This document shows positions 1-12,051 of a stretch of DNA of 64,000 nt, piece after piece. Every line of letters begins with the position of its first letter. Positions within the stretch are counted from its first letter, which is position 1. Made by a program: the position numbers and the translations under genes. The notes under the pieces are model-generated. The model was not told the origin of the DNA, ran no database searches, and saw nothing but the letters and a program-made list of their open reading frames with translations. Origin of the DNA: Apostichopus japonicus (lineage: Eukaryota > Echinodermata > Holothuroidea > Aspidochirotida > Stichopodidae); NCBI RefSeq assembly GCF_037975245.1, contig NC_092580.1, positions 12,551,501 to 12,615,500 on the forward strand, in the 5' to 3' direction.

Positions 1-85
1 CTAGTATTGTTCGATACAGGTGTCAAACGCCTACAGTGAAATTACGACCTTCCTTACCGGTTTCGAACCTCTGGACGTACAATCA

Positions 86-157
86 GCGTCCATGTCCTAG
101 TTGGTTAGGGTGTCCACGTACAAAGCGGGAGGCCCGGGTTCGAATCCCGGTGGAGGC
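86..157 (+). repeat. tRNA-derived SINE head (tRNA-like fold)
   Basis: A 72-nt tRNA-like segment. The acceptor arm (86-92 with 151-157) pairs at 6 of 7 positions, the D-arm is CCTA/TAGG (96-99/106-109), and the T-arm has a perfect 5-bp stem closing a TTCGAAT loop, which is a consensus pol III B box. The anticodon arm does not form a normal 5-bp stem with a 7-base loop, so this is more likely a SINE head or tRNA pseudogene than a working tRNA. A TA microsatellite follows closely, as is common downstream of retroposed copies. Confidence 0.55.
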
Positions 158-205
158 TTGAAGTTTTTTCACTGTTCTGGATTTTCCTTCTCATTACGTT
201 CTCAT

Positions 206-329
<124 letters not shown>

Positions 330-2939
330 TTTTTATTATTATTATTAGAGAAAACCAGAGAAATAAGATATGACTCATAATTGACAAATGAGGAGTAATG
401 TTTTAGAAAATATATTGGAATTTTTGGTCCCCCTGGACAGCATTTCTTGGCAGTCGAATGAAAAGTACAAAATGTAACAATGAAAGTATGACGCTAGATA
501 AGTGTAAGTTGCATTGATGGAATTAGAACCAAATAAACCATGACTATACAGGAAGCGGATTTAGGAGCAAAGAATGGATTACATATGTTTGTAGGACATT
601 ATTAACAATATTATGCAATCGATAAGGGAGGCTGCTCCCAATGTGTTTTTGCATTGGTCCATTGCATGCAAAGGGTGAAAAAGGGGTAAGAGTGGGGAGT
701 GGACACAAAGGGGAAAATGTATTGGAGTGTTGAAACAGTATATATTTGCAAAGCTATTGTAGTGAAATTTCCTGGAATACTAACTTTGATGCAATGTACA
801 GGTTACCCATAGACAAAAGGTAGAGTAGGACATCCCATCCCTTAGCTGCATGCAAAAATAGAGGGAAGTAATATGGCAATATTGTTTGAAGCTGGTCTTT
901 GTCTGGTGTGAAAAAAAAAAGTATGCAAGTATTAAGGGAGGATACTCCCAATATGTGTTTGCATTGGTTCACTGCATGCCTGGGGGAGAGGAGGCCTGGT
1001 AAGAGTGGGCCCTCGACACAAAAGGGTAAGATGTTTTCAAGTGGTGTGACATTATATATAGGCAAAAGGAAAGGCAGCACATCCCCCTCCCCTTAGTTAC
1101 ATCATAAACAAGGGAAATGATTCACAGCACCACTCCCCCACCCCTAAATGGGGTGTATGTTAACCTCTACATATATTTAGTGTTATCAGATATGGCATTA
1201 ATGTGTTTAAGGTCCATACAGGGGGGTAGGGAGCTTCCCAAAAATGGGGGGTGGGTACAACATCAGAAGGACACTTTCTAATTCCATAACCACCACTCGT
1301 TATGCAATAAACCAATACACACTACCTATCAACCTACATCTGTACTTCTGTCCATCCATAATTTTGAACTTCCCAGAAACATTCCTCTTGTGTTCATTCC
1401 TTGAACAAAAGTTTTTAGCAACCTCAGTTAAATCCTTAGCATGTACAGACGAAATATAAATTATTAAAATAAAATATTAAAATTAACAAAGGCTTAAGAT
1501 ATCCAAAAGACAGTTCTTCATCAAAGGGGCACACTTTATTTGCCAGTAGGGTACATTTGCTATTTTGGAAAAAAATGGGGGGGCTTGTGCCCCAGGGCCC
1601 CCCAGGCTCCTACCCCACTGGGTCTATATTTGGTGTAAAAGAAACAAAATTATGCAATCGATAAAGTAGGCAGCTCCCAATGTGATTTTGGATTGCTTCA
1701 GTGCATTTCAGGGGCGTAGGGGTGTAAGGGAGGATGGACTCAAAGAGGAAGATGATTGTGAGTGGGGAAACATATATAAGCAAATGAATTAGTGGATCCA
1801 TCAAAAATACTAGTTTTCACGACAATGTACAGGTCACCTTAAAAAAATGGTAGGGCAGAACACCCCCTCCCCCTAGTTGTATGGAAACGAAGGGAAAGGA
1901 TTCACTGTCCACAAAAGTGGGGTGTATGTGAACCTTTATATACATATTTAGTGTCATCAGATATGGCATCAATGTATTCAAGGTCTATATCAATTGTGAG
2001 TTAAAGTAACAAAACTATGTAAATCATAAGGGAGGTAGCTTGCAATTTGATTGTGCATTGGGTGTGCATACCAGGAGATGGAGAAGGGGTAAGGGTAGAG
2101 ATTGAAGACAAAGGAGAAAGTGTTTTGGAGTTGGGTAACACAAGTTGTTTTGTTCTGTCTTTAATAAATATATTTTTTATGTTATCTTTTATTTTCACAC
2201 TTTCAGTTTGCTTTCCTTAACCTGCAAACCTATGCGTAAAACAGTGAATCTGGCTCTACAAGACCACAGGAGGAATTAATATACATACATACACAAGCAC
2301 ATACATACACACATACACCTATACTTAGGCTTTGACTACGCCTTTAGTCCTTCATAAATTTGTGAATGTCTCTGAACATGGTATATCTGTGCAGGCTATA
2401 AAAGTCCTAGTGTATTTGTGCTAGACTGAGTAGTACTCCAGCTACTTGGAATGATTAGACAACAATGCTTAAAGGATACTGTTTCAGACAGTTATTTCCA
2501 TTTTGGTTAATAAATGTACTGTTATAAGTGCATACATGGTCCTCAACATACCAAGCATAAAGGAACTTTGCAGTGTGCATGTATATAATATTAAAACAAA
2601 CTACATATGAATGGTGGGACTATCGATATCATATTTTAAGTCACTCTCAATATTGACTTTCACAGTAGGTTTGGTGATATTTTTTATGCAAAGGTGATCA
2701 AAGATGGCTAAAAACAATATGCATGAGATGCAGAATTCAGATATGTACCAGTATGCTATTTCTTTAAGTGAAGTACATGGTGGCTACAGCACAAGATGCA
2801 TGAAATTAATAATTCCAATGCTTGACACTATGTTTGGTAATTTTCATGCAAAGGAAGTCAAAGATGGCTACAACACAGAATGCATGAGATAATGAATTTC
2901 AATGTGTGACAGTTTGTTAGGTGATTTTATTTGTGCAAG

Positions 2940-3156
2940 ATGTTGTTAACTACAGTTACAATACTGAATGCAAATGCCATTTATTTTTAGAAAAATCCTT
3001 GTTAATCAATTGGAGTTAGCAATGCAAAATCAACTCCAGTCATCAAAATGTTGTTAACTACGGTTACAATACTGAATGCAAATGTCATTTATTTTTAGAA
3101 AAATCCTTGTTAATCAATTGGAGTTAGCAATGCAAAATCAACTCCAGTCATCAAAA
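2940..3156. repeat. 108-bp tandem duplication (two copies)
   Basis: The stretch starting ATGTTGTTAACTAC at 2940 recurs at 3048 with only a couple of substitutions. The high similarity suggests a recent local duplication. No coding potential is visible. A looser diverged repeat lies just upstream (2,690-2,900). Confidence 0.85.
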
Positions 3157-5489
3157 TGTTCCAATGAAAAATGAAGATTAACATTATATAATTTCATTAC
3201 AATAATGCAATACAAATTCAATGTAATAATTCAAATTTTAGAATGAAGACAACTAGAAGACAGCTTCAGTGACAACGTGTCTCAACACAACACATGCAGA
3301 CACTTATGATTAAGAGACGAGAGCCATAATAAGTCACATACAATAGGGCATCGATTATTGGTTGAATTGAATTGACAGATTTGGTTTCTTGAAGTTAATA
3401 CTCCCATGAAACTCCAATGAAATTTGTTTCAACCTGTTGTAACTTAAATGATGAAAACAGCAGGAGCATCTACTGCATTTCTATTGTATAAACTTGTATC
3501 TTAATGAATGTTGTGAGTAATGACAGTCAGTTGGGAGTTGACTGTCATTCAACAACTTGCTAACCCATTTTTTCTATTTTATTTCTTTTTAAAGTCTATT
3601 TTTTTATTCCAGTGTGGCATATTCATGCCACTATTAAGAAGGGAAAGTAGCCAAGTTCTCTAAGACAAATGTGTTGTGTAAATATTGTGTATTGAACAAT
3701 TAGTAAATTTAAATGAAAAATTCTTTGTAGAAAATTGGCAATGAACAGTCACATAACAACAAGAGAACAGCTAGAGTAAAAAGGATTTATCCTCTGAAAA
3801 GGGGAAGATTATCCTGATGATCAGACATACATTTTAATGAATCAATCATGGTACAATGTTTGTAATGTACATATCATTAACAACAATGTATCAATCATGT
3901 GTGTTATAAAAGATGAAAGACTGAGCTGAATAGTAAAGCTCGTGAAATTTTACTTTAATTATTATTTGAGATTCTTCCAAATGAGCATCACATTCACAGT
4001 AGACTGTCAATATTGCATGTATAAAACATGAAAGTTTGTACTGATTAGAGATTAACTTTCACACTAATGAATCAATGGTGGTAAAGTGATAGAAATAAAC
4101 AGTGTTTTAAACAGCATTGGAAATGGTTCTTGATTTCTTATTGTCGAGTATACATTCACTCTACACAGAGCCAATCATTAGCGATATAGACCCTGATAAC
4201 TTCTTTATTTAAAAATAAATATAGATTTCAATAAATTTAGATGAAGACACTATCACAATTTTTCATTGCTTCACTACGCACCAGTGGTTGAGTAAGGGTA
4301 AATGTAGGAATTGAACAGAAAAGGGAGGGTTCTTTAATGTGGGTTAAAATAGTACATAAATGAAATATCTAGTACTGCTATCTTAACCTTTAAGTACAGG
4401 CTAGCCAGAGCAATGGAGGTCAAGGTGACAATGACCGCCCCCCACACTCACCACACCCTCCTTAGTTTCATGACAGAAGACAATGGATATATGTTTCACA
4501 GCCCTCTACCAATAATTCTCTCCATTGCAACAGGGTAAAAAGGGTCTACATGTTAAAGGTATGCTGTATTGACCACAAATATGCAAGATTTTCAAATATG
4601 GTCAACTGCACATTGTCAAACTTCTTATACTCTTCATATTACCACCCTGAAGGTAATTAACCTCACTGGGACATTCAGCCATCTTGTTTGCTAATTTAGA
4701 GTTATGGGAAAATTTAGAGATTAAATGCCTCCAGAAAAGTGCAGTTTGAAATCTTATAGCAATTATAGCGTCCTATAGTTTGGGCCCTATACACCTTTAA
4801 CCTCTACACATTGAGTGTTGTAGTAACAAAATCAGGCAGTCAATAAAAGAGGCAGCCCTCAATGTGAGTTTGCTTTGGTTATGCATATCAGGGGTGGAGA
4901 AGGGGTGAGGGTAGAGATCAAAGAGAAAAGGGGACGTAAATATTTTGGGTTGGGGTAAGTTTAGTACATAAAGGCAAATGTATTAGTGAAGTATATAGGA
5001 ATACCACCTTTGACATTGATTTAATGGTCAGGCAGAAAAAAAAGGAGGGCATAGAGATATGGAAGGGGGGTGGAAAAGGTTTGAACCAACATCAGGACCG
5101 CCAATAAGTATACTGTTAGCTTCCAGTAGGTTTGTTTAACAGTCCGGCCCCCTCCCGCAAAGATTCCCATATAAAGAAGTGGGAGCATTGCAAATATGGT
5201 TATATGGGGTCTATGCAACCTCTACACATTGACTTTTATCAGATCTAACAAGATGAGGCAATCAATAAGGGAGGCAGATATCAATGAAAGTCTGCATTGA
5301 TTCTATGTCAGGGGTGGAAGAGAGGTCAGGGTAGAGATGTTCTGAACAGAAAGGTGAAGTTTTGGAATGGGGATACATATACAACATGAAATACATAACC
5401 AGCACTAATACCTTATTTGCAAAGTCATTTGATTGTACAAGTCATGTAGAGAAAATGGTACGGTGGGGCAATTAGCATTTTGTACCCAA

Positions 5490-5850
5490 TGTGGTACTCC
5501 TACACATTAAAATATGAAGTCTGCCCATGCTTCCCATCTTGAGATATCATGTTTACAAGGTTTTCACAATTTGACCCCTGGTGACCCCAAATGACCTTTG
5601 ACTTCCAACAAAAGCAATAGGCTTCTTGTACTCAATGTGGTACTTCTACACACGAAATATGAGGTCCTCCCATGCTTTTCTTCTAGAGATATCGTGTTTA
5701 CAAGGTTTTCATAATTTGACCCTTATGACCCAAATGACCTTTGACTTCCACCAAAAACAATAGGCTTCTTGTACTCAATGTGGTACTTCTACACATCAAA
5801 TATGAATTTGGTCTGATCTTCCCTTCTTGAGATATCATGCTTACAAGCTG
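5490..5850 (-). repeat. Satellite-like ~130-bp repeat, minus orientation
   Basis: About three units containing 'TACTCAATGTGGTACTTCTA', 'GAGATATCATGTTTACAAGG' and 'AAATGACCTTTGACTTCCA'. They are reverse complements of the much larger array at 30.85-35.4 kb. The region ends in a short CACACA run at 5,867-5,880. Confidence 0.75.
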
Positions 5851-7477
5851 GGCGTCACACACAGACACGCACACACACACGCCATCATGAATGCAAAGGT
5901 TACGATTATCATTGAAACCAAGAAACGTGACAAAGATATTATGCAGTGGGGTATCATTATGAGATATAAAGGCAAGGTATTAGAGAGGTCTATAGAATAC
6001 TATCATAAAATTAATCAGTTAGGTAGGGAAAAAGTAGGGCAGGGATACCTAGTAGCTAAGGGGTGGGGAATGCAAAGTATCAACAGGGAAGAATATAAAA
6101 TATAGTCTACCTTTAGCTTCCAGGTGAAAGCCAGCTGGACGTATTATACTTCATAGCCCCCAATGATTCCCCCAATTGCAAATATGGATAAATGGGGTCT
6201 ATGTTAACCTCTACACATTGAGCATTGCATTATCAAAATTAGACAATCAATAAAGGAAGCAGCTCTCAATTTGATTTTGCATTAGTTCACTGTATACCAG
6301 GGTATGGAGAAGGGTGTAAGGGTAGAGATTAAAGAAAAAAAGTGACAAAGATATTTGGAAGTGGGTTAACATTATTACATATAGGCACAGGTATATAAGA
6401 GAGGTATGTCTAAGAACACTACAGTAAAAATTAAATCGGTTTAACAGAAAAGAAAAGTAAAGAAGGGCACAAATATATCCTGTAGCTCAAACAAGGGGAG
6501 GGGTACAAAAGGGGGGGGGATAAATCAGGACCACCAAGAAGTCTACCCTTGGCTTCCAGACGAAAGCCAGCTGGGGGAACATTTCATAGCCCACAATGAA
6601 TCCTTGCGGCCCATTGTAAATATGGAAAATGTTAATCTCTACATAAATTGAATGTCATTATTACCATAATAAGCTTTCAATGTAATCTTGCATTGGGTCT
6701 GCACAACAGGTTTGGAGGAGGGGTAGGGTAGAGATTGAAGAGAAAAGGGGAGATGGTTTGGAGTGGGGAAACATTGTTTAGTATACATGCTACATTAATA
6801 GTGAAATGTCCAGCACTGTTACTTTTGACCTTGATGCACAGGTTATCCAGAGCAACAGAGGACAAGGCATCCCCCATCCCATTGCCATTTGTTGCAAAAC
6901 AGAAGCAAAGGCAAAAATTTTCACAACCCCTAATATTTCTCCCCATTGCAAACGAGGTAAAAAGGGTAAATGTTAACCTCTACACATTCAGTATTGCCAG
7001 CAGTAACAAAATTAGGCAATCAACAAAGGAGGCAGCTCTCAATGTGATTTTAAAGGGTGGAGTGAGTATTCTAACTGGGCATATAACAATTTCTAAAATG
7101 TTATTGAATGAAATTGGCAAATATTTACAGATGTCAGATATACTGTACACTATGAACATGAAGATTACGCACTAGAAATCCCAAATGCATTTATAAAAGC
7201 CAATAGGATGTGTTCAGTGGTTTAATAATTGGATTCTAAGCAGTACTATATTTGCCATTTTCCAATTTATTATGGTATTGACTTGTCAGCTTTATGATAT
7301 ATTATTCCTTTGATCATTTCATCATGGGACTGGTTTAAGTTTAAAAGAATAGTCCAGGTCAAATTTCCTCTTTGCTATGTGAAAGAGGAACATAATCTAT
7401 TAGCATTCTAGTGAAATTTGCATTCAATTCCTATAAACCATTTTTGAGATATTGACAGTTGAAGTTATCTGATATTC

Positions 7478-7783
7478 TACCAAAAGTGAACTTGAAGCAA
7501 ACAGGTGTGATGTCATAGTTGCCCACCTGACAAATAATGGTTTGTTTTTCTTTATTTTTCAGTCTATTGATTTGACTTTGGATTGGATAAGGTTACTAGT
7601 TTGTCTAAAGGGGATGTAAAGTTGATAAAATACCAATACATATGGTACATTGACATTATGGATGCATCAAACTGTGGAGTATAAAATTAGATGTAAATTT
7701 TAAAGGAAAACAAAACATTATGTATCAGTGTGCAACAATGATGTCAAACCTGTTTTTCTCCAAGTTCACTTTTGATACAAAGT
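7478..7783. repeat. Imperfect inverted repeat (possible MITE core)
   Basis: The segment 7,478-7,516 (CAAAAGTGAACTTGAAGC...) reappears in reverse complement at 7,737-7,783 with a few mismatches; the spacer is about 220 bp. No flanking target duplication was recognised. The surrounding 7.2-8.35 kb shows no gene. Confidence 0.5.
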
Positions 7784-8379
7784 TAATGTACAGTAAAGGC
7801 TGTTACATGAACTACAGTATTAGTTAGATGAGCATCATTTATATTGCTCTGTTTCAATTTCCATCTATTAATCTTTCTTAGATGAGCAACAAAGCAGAAG
7901 AATTACCTTCAAAAGGCCACAAAAGAACATGTTTACTAGGCTGGAACTGTCATTGGTTACTGCCTAGAAGAAACTTCCTATTTTTAGATTTGATAGTTAA
8001 GTATACTAAAAGAGTATTTTAAATATTCCAATAATATATGAAAGTGTATTTTATACGGAATAGATTTGTTTTCAAAACAGTGTACTTAAACCTGCAGTCA
8101 GTCAACTTTTTTGACTGGTGAGCCAGCAAGAAATTCAAGCACTCAGCCATGCACAAACTAATTACCAGCCAATCCCATGCTTCCCCCCACCCCTCAACCC
8201 CCCCCCCCTCCCACCACACACTCACACCTCCAAAGAAATACAGTCTTTAACTCTTCAGAGGTAAAGACAGCTGGTGTACACGTGAGACTCTTTTCATAAA
8301 TGTCTGCTACTTACGAAACAAGACTTATAAACAATTTTTCGAAACAACAGAATGGAAAACAAGTGTAACAAAGACTAAC

Positions 8380-8439
8380 GGGTACTACAGAGTTATCTCT
8401 GACATCATTGTCTGTAGGTTCTTCCTCATTCTCTGACTG
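8380..8439 (-). CDS. Exon-like mini-exon A (acidic, phase 0)
   Basis: The minus strand reads a pyrimidine-rich acceptor (TTTCTCTTTAG), then 60 bp (20 codons) that are fully open and acidic (QSENEEEPTDNDV...), then a GTTAGT donor. It is related to the two blocks at 8,755-8,811 and 10,240-10,296 in splice acceptor, frame and start (Q-S-x-N). The parent gene and function are unknown. It may belong to the putative gene that begins near 13.2 kb. Confidence 0.35.
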
Positions 8440-8569
8440 CTAAAGAGAAACAAATACACCTCAATTGATTTGAATATAAATGACATTCAATGCACTTTAA
8501 AGAATTCATGTTAGTAGAGATATGAAGAGGTGGATGGTTCAGATACTTTATATTGCACTTAACAATGAA

Positions 8570-8735
8570 GAGAAACTGTTAGCAAACAAACTGTTTATCC
8601 ACTAAAGAGCCAGTGTAAGAAAATTTGTAAAAATAAGTTGGTCTGATGTTTCAATCTTTGCAGGATCTTCCATATAGCCTCTGAAGAAGATCCTGCTGGG
8701 ATCGAAATGTCAGGCCAACTTACTTTTACACAACA
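8570..8735. repeat. Insertion-like block interrupting the exon-repeat unit
   Basis: Aligning the repeated exon-intron units shows extra sequence here (from about AACTGTTAGC to CTTACTTTTAC) that the other units lack. It contains a GGATCTTCCATATAG ... GAAGATCC partial inverted repeat (about 8,663-8,693). No terminal repeats were recognised. Confidence 0.3.
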
Positions 8736-8754
8736 ATGAAGAGAATATACTTAC

Positions 8755-8811
8755 TGTAACAGGTTCTTCATTGAAAATACTTTCTGTGACCTCATCTTTA
8801 TTTCATGATTG
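8755..8811 (-). pseudogene. Exon-like mini-exon B with in-frame TGA
   Basis: A 57-bp block between a TCATTAG acceptor and a GTAAGT donor on the minus strand. In the frame of its sister copies the third codon is TGA where copy C has GGA (Gly). The rest stays open (E-V-T-E-S-I... ending E-E-P-V-T). It is probably a decayed exon duplicate, or an exon now skipped. The flanking intron sequence is also repeated, so whole exon-intron units were duplicated. Confidence 0.35.
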
Positions 8812-8936
8812 CTAATGAGAAACAAATATATAAATGACATCCAATGCACTTTCATGTTTGCATAGATATGAAGGAGTAGGGGTGGGTAGGTGGGGGGGGG
8901 GGGGGGGGGGGGGGTTCAGGTACTGTATCTTGCACT

Positions 8937-10207
8937 CATGGGTGGGATTACGGGGGGGCAAGAGGGGGCATTTGCCCCCCCACTTTTTCCCAGACCTTAG
9001 TTGTTTTTTTTGTCGTTTTTGCAGACAAATGTGCATAACCCTAATCAAACTTATTCCCCCACAACAGCTCTATCAAAATAGGCCTATTTGATTCAAATCT
9101 AAGTCGAATTTGTGATTAACATAGTAGCATGAAGCATGCAGAATAACTGGAGCTAGAGCTAGCACATGGTTCACAGCACAGGTTACGAATCCTGGAGCTA
9201 ACAAACTAGCGATTCAATTCTGCATGTGATGAATCCGCGGAATGTGCTACAGTGCTAGCTTCAGGAATTGATTTGAGATTGAGATTTGAATTGAGAAACG
9301 ATTTACGAAAGCCAAATTTGCATATTGGGTATATCAATAATTAAATTCAATATACTGACACATGACATCCCTCCCCCCCCCCCCCCCCCCCGTGTCATTG
9401 AACAATATGCAATGGCAATGCCGATGTAATTTTTTTACTGCTCGAAATCCTGGAATGATGCATGCAAATCGAATAATGTAAATTACAAATTGGCACTAAC
9501 ACAGTAACACATTAAATATGTTGTTACAGTATACAGCACTCGGCAGTTTTGGTAGGGCCGATAAAATAATGTGTGGCTTTGAGTTCCGTTTTCGGATCTA
9601 TTTTCGATGATGAATGAAACACTTACGTTTGGTTTTGCATAAAAGTGGGGGGGGTTGAAGGTATGTTCAGCCCCCAATATTTGCCAAGTGCTCCAAGAAG
9701 TGGGGACCGCGGGGAGAATTTCGAAGTGGGTGCTGAACATATTCTTGATCGTTCCAATGCACAATATACTAATAATTTTAGGGGGAAAGAACTGTCTAGA
9801 TGTGATTTATTGTTACCAGAGGTGTCATATTTGCTGATCTAGGATTTCCTTTTTGCTTAAATTTCGACGCTCCTTTGCCAACCGATGATGGCGCTCCGCT
9901 TAGATAGTGACGTATAACAAAAGTTGTACATCACCATCTGACCATATGTTATACTATCAATCCTCTTCAAATTTTTAAACGATAATTAACTATCTAGATA
10001 CAATTGCAGACATGAGATCCATATTTCAAAGATGGGTACATGCAGCTTAGAGCACTCGGGAAGTGCCATTTCCGGCCACCTGGAGGGTTTGTAAAGCCAA
10101 AAAATTTCTTGTACGCTCCGCGCCAACTGATGGTGGCGCTCCGCTTAGATAGTCTTGATGGATGGCAGGTTTGCCCCCCCACTTTCACAACTCAAATCCC
10201 GCCCCTG
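8937..10207. mobile_element. hAT-type non-autonomous DNA transposon, 1.27 kb
   Basis: The ends are imperfect inverted repeats (left CATGGGTGGGATT; right end reads CAGGGGCGGGATTT on the minus strand). The flanks are perfect 8-bp target duplications, CTTGCACT, at 8,929-8,936 and 10,208-10,215. An 8-bp duplication is typical of hAT elements. No transposase is present. Inside are poly-G/poly-C runs and two copies of a module containing GGCGCTCCGCTTAGATAGT (about 9,866-9,915 and 10,055-10,160), which also occurs in the elements at 31,873 and 61,983. It lies between two copies of the mini-exon repeat. Confidence 0.8.
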
Positions 10208-10239
10208 CTTGCACTTAATAATAAAGAGAATATACATAC

Positions 10240-10296
10240 TGTAACAGGTTCTACATTAATAATACTTTCTGTGACCTTGTCTTCATTTCCTGATTG
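10240..10296 (-). CDS. Exon-like mini-exon C (phase 0)
   Basis: 57 bp on the minus strand with acceptor TTCTCTAG and donor GTATGT, open through 19 codons (Q-S-G-N-E-D-K-V-T-E-S-I-I-N-V-E-P-V-T). This is the intact version of block B. Another possible relative ending in 'M-E-P' before GTGAGT lies near 10,660-10,690. No protein family is recognised. Confidence 0.35.
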
Positions 10297-11395
10297 CTAG
10301 AGAATAGAAAATACACCCCAATTGTTTTGAATATAAATGACATTCAATGCACTTTTCATAATGCACGTTAGTAGAGATATGAAGAAGAAGGGGGGGGGGG
10401 GGGGCGGGGTAAAGTACTTAACAGCACTTTGGTAACTTCTCTAGAATTACTGTAGAACAACAAATCTTAACAACTATAAACTTCTCCAATGTTGTTTTTT
10501 AACTTCGGAAATTTGCATTTACTAGTGCATTATTAATTTGAGCTTTTGTGCATAATAACATGACACAAAACCTTACAATTTTGCAAGATGTGAGATGCAT
10601 ACATCTCCCATGATCACATAAACAACAATCAATTTACAAATTGTATCTTAAAGATCTGTACTCACTGGCTCCATATTAAGCATGCTATCACTTACAAAGC
10701 TTATGAGATACATACTAGCTGTAGACAATAGTAGTGGAAAAAAAGCTCTGACTTCAAATTAGCCTAGAAAAACACAATCCTTCCAATGTGTTTCAATAGT
10801 ATGTGTTCTTCTGGTACAGTTCAGTTTGTAAATACTATGATAATAATAAATGTTGTTTCACTGATCGATTCTGAGAGGCTCAGATCATTGTCCAGCTTGG
10901 CTTGAGCCATATTTCATTTCATTTTAATATTTTGTTTTTTATCACAACATAAGTATGACATGTAACATAGCAGGAGATAAGAAACAAAACTTGTGAAAGG
11001 AAGTGTACTATAAAACCTATGATAGGGCTTGTCTGGCAGTGACACTCCCTGAAAAAAATAACTTTACAGTCACAATACAGAACAAAAAACAAACAGAACC
11101 ACCCCTTCCCCCCCCTCACCCCCTCAGTGTGTCAGTAACATGACCTTTTTATGCTGCACCTATGGGGTAAATCACCGCTGAAGATAAACAATTGAGTATG
11201 CATATTAGAACAACAGGGCAATTGTGGCTAATGAGTTTAGGCATATATCAAAGTTAGGGAGACTTTATCTTTAGAGGGCCTCTGCGTAGACTACACTGCC
11301 TATAATACGTGTTTGTGTCAAAGTATGCTGAACACATCTTCGCCTGCAGATGGTGGGAAACACCAGGAGCGTGAGTATCTGCAAGTGATACTTAC

Positions 11396-11438
11396 AAAAA
11401 GAATCTAAAGCCTGTGACACTTTTTGTCGGTTTGATGA
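11396..11438 (-). CDS. Candidate exon of RPUSD3-like pseudouridine synthase
   Basis: A 43-bp minus-strand block between acceptor CATTTCCCAG and donor GTAAGT. It reads S-S-N-R-Q-K-V-S-Q-A-L-D-S-F. This resembles the stretch of RNA pseudouridine synthases just after the catalytic loop, where the mature strand leads to a helix before the K-x-Y motif. Support comes from its order relative to the block at 11,910-12,051. It is short, so on its own it is weak. A further possible fragment lies near 11,030-11,070 but hits a stop before its donor. Confidence 0.3.
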
Positions 11439-11909
11439 CTGGGAAATGCAAAGAAACTGAAATTTTGATTTTCACAATTGTTTTTGCAACCTCCTGCTAC
11501 ACAATTTGTTAGAGCTTTGAGTTTAACAGTATGACAGAGTGTCGTATTGGCGTAGTGTTAGTGCTGCAGTGAATAGCTTGATTGAAAGTTTTCCTCAACC
11601 GACTCCGCAAATGTATGTCACAGAGTGACCTGGAGTCATGTGAGCGCTAAGGAATTGTTGCGAAAAGAGCAAACTCCATGTCCAAAAGTGCTAGGTTTGA
11701 TCAATTTTTACCGAGTCCCAAAAGAAAATAATACAATGTGCCATACATCAATGGAAAGGTACAAGTGTAAATATTCAATGTAACATGGATTTGAACGGAT
11801 TAGATGATGTCGAAAAACCACCAGCTATGCCATTTAAAGAACAAAGACAAGCCTATCTAATATAGAAACTTGGCATCGACTAAGAGGAGATAAAGAACAT
11901 GATACTAAC

Positions 11910-12051
11910 TTCTCTGGCGCTTAGATTATCTCCAGAAAAGGTAGATTGCAAGCCTCCGCCAGTTGAGGTACGACTTCAGTGACTGAGACAGCATCCGTTC
12001 TTCCTGTGTTAACTGACACTCTGGGTGGTTTTGCAATCACGAGTAAACCAT
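11910..12051 (-). pseudogene. RPUSD3-like pseudouridine synthase exon, with in-frame stop
   Basis: The minus strand reads G-L-L-V-I-A-K-P-P-R-V-S-V followed by T-E-V-V-P-Q-L-A-E-A-C. This matches the start of the pseudouridine synthase fold in mitochondrial RPUSD proteins, where a 'lvvlnKPpGlpv' strand is followed by a V-L-P-x-L helix. The acceptor is CTCCAG at 12,052-12,053. The best donor is GTTAGT at about 11,909. A TAA interrupts the frame five codons before that donor, so either the locus is decayed, the donor lies elsewhere, or there is a sequence error. RPUSD3 is preferred over RPUSD4 by the inferred lack of a clear R-L-D motif nearby, but this is tentative. Confidence 0.4.

Larger units (their letters stand above)
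580..7060. repeat. Cluster of an old dispersed repeat family
   Basis: About nine diverged copies of one unit. Each begins near a GCAATCGATAAGGGAGGC-like motif followed by CTCCCAATGTG, then a G-rich stretch (GGTGGAGAAGGGGTAAGGG-like), and carries CTCTACACATTGAG-like text between copies. Copies of the first motif are seen near 615, 930, 1650, 2015, 4830, 5250, 6240, 6670 and 7015. Spacing is irregular (about 300-400 bp where adjacent). A related piece near 1,210-1,280 recurs at 28,915-28,990. Frames inside it, such as 6735-7175, are not shared between copies and look fortuitous. No coding domain is recognised. Confidence 0.6.

Noticed and set aside
86-157. Functional tRNA gene
   Set aside because: The T-arm is perfect but the anticodon arm does not fold normally and the acceptor has a mismatch; a SINE head fits better.
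5827-6105. 92-residue frame after a CACACA tract
   Set aside because: Composed of satellite and dispersed-repeat sequence; no similar frame in sister copies.
6735-7175. 146-residue frame
   Set aside because: It spans two copies of the dispersed repeat and is not conserved in the other copies.
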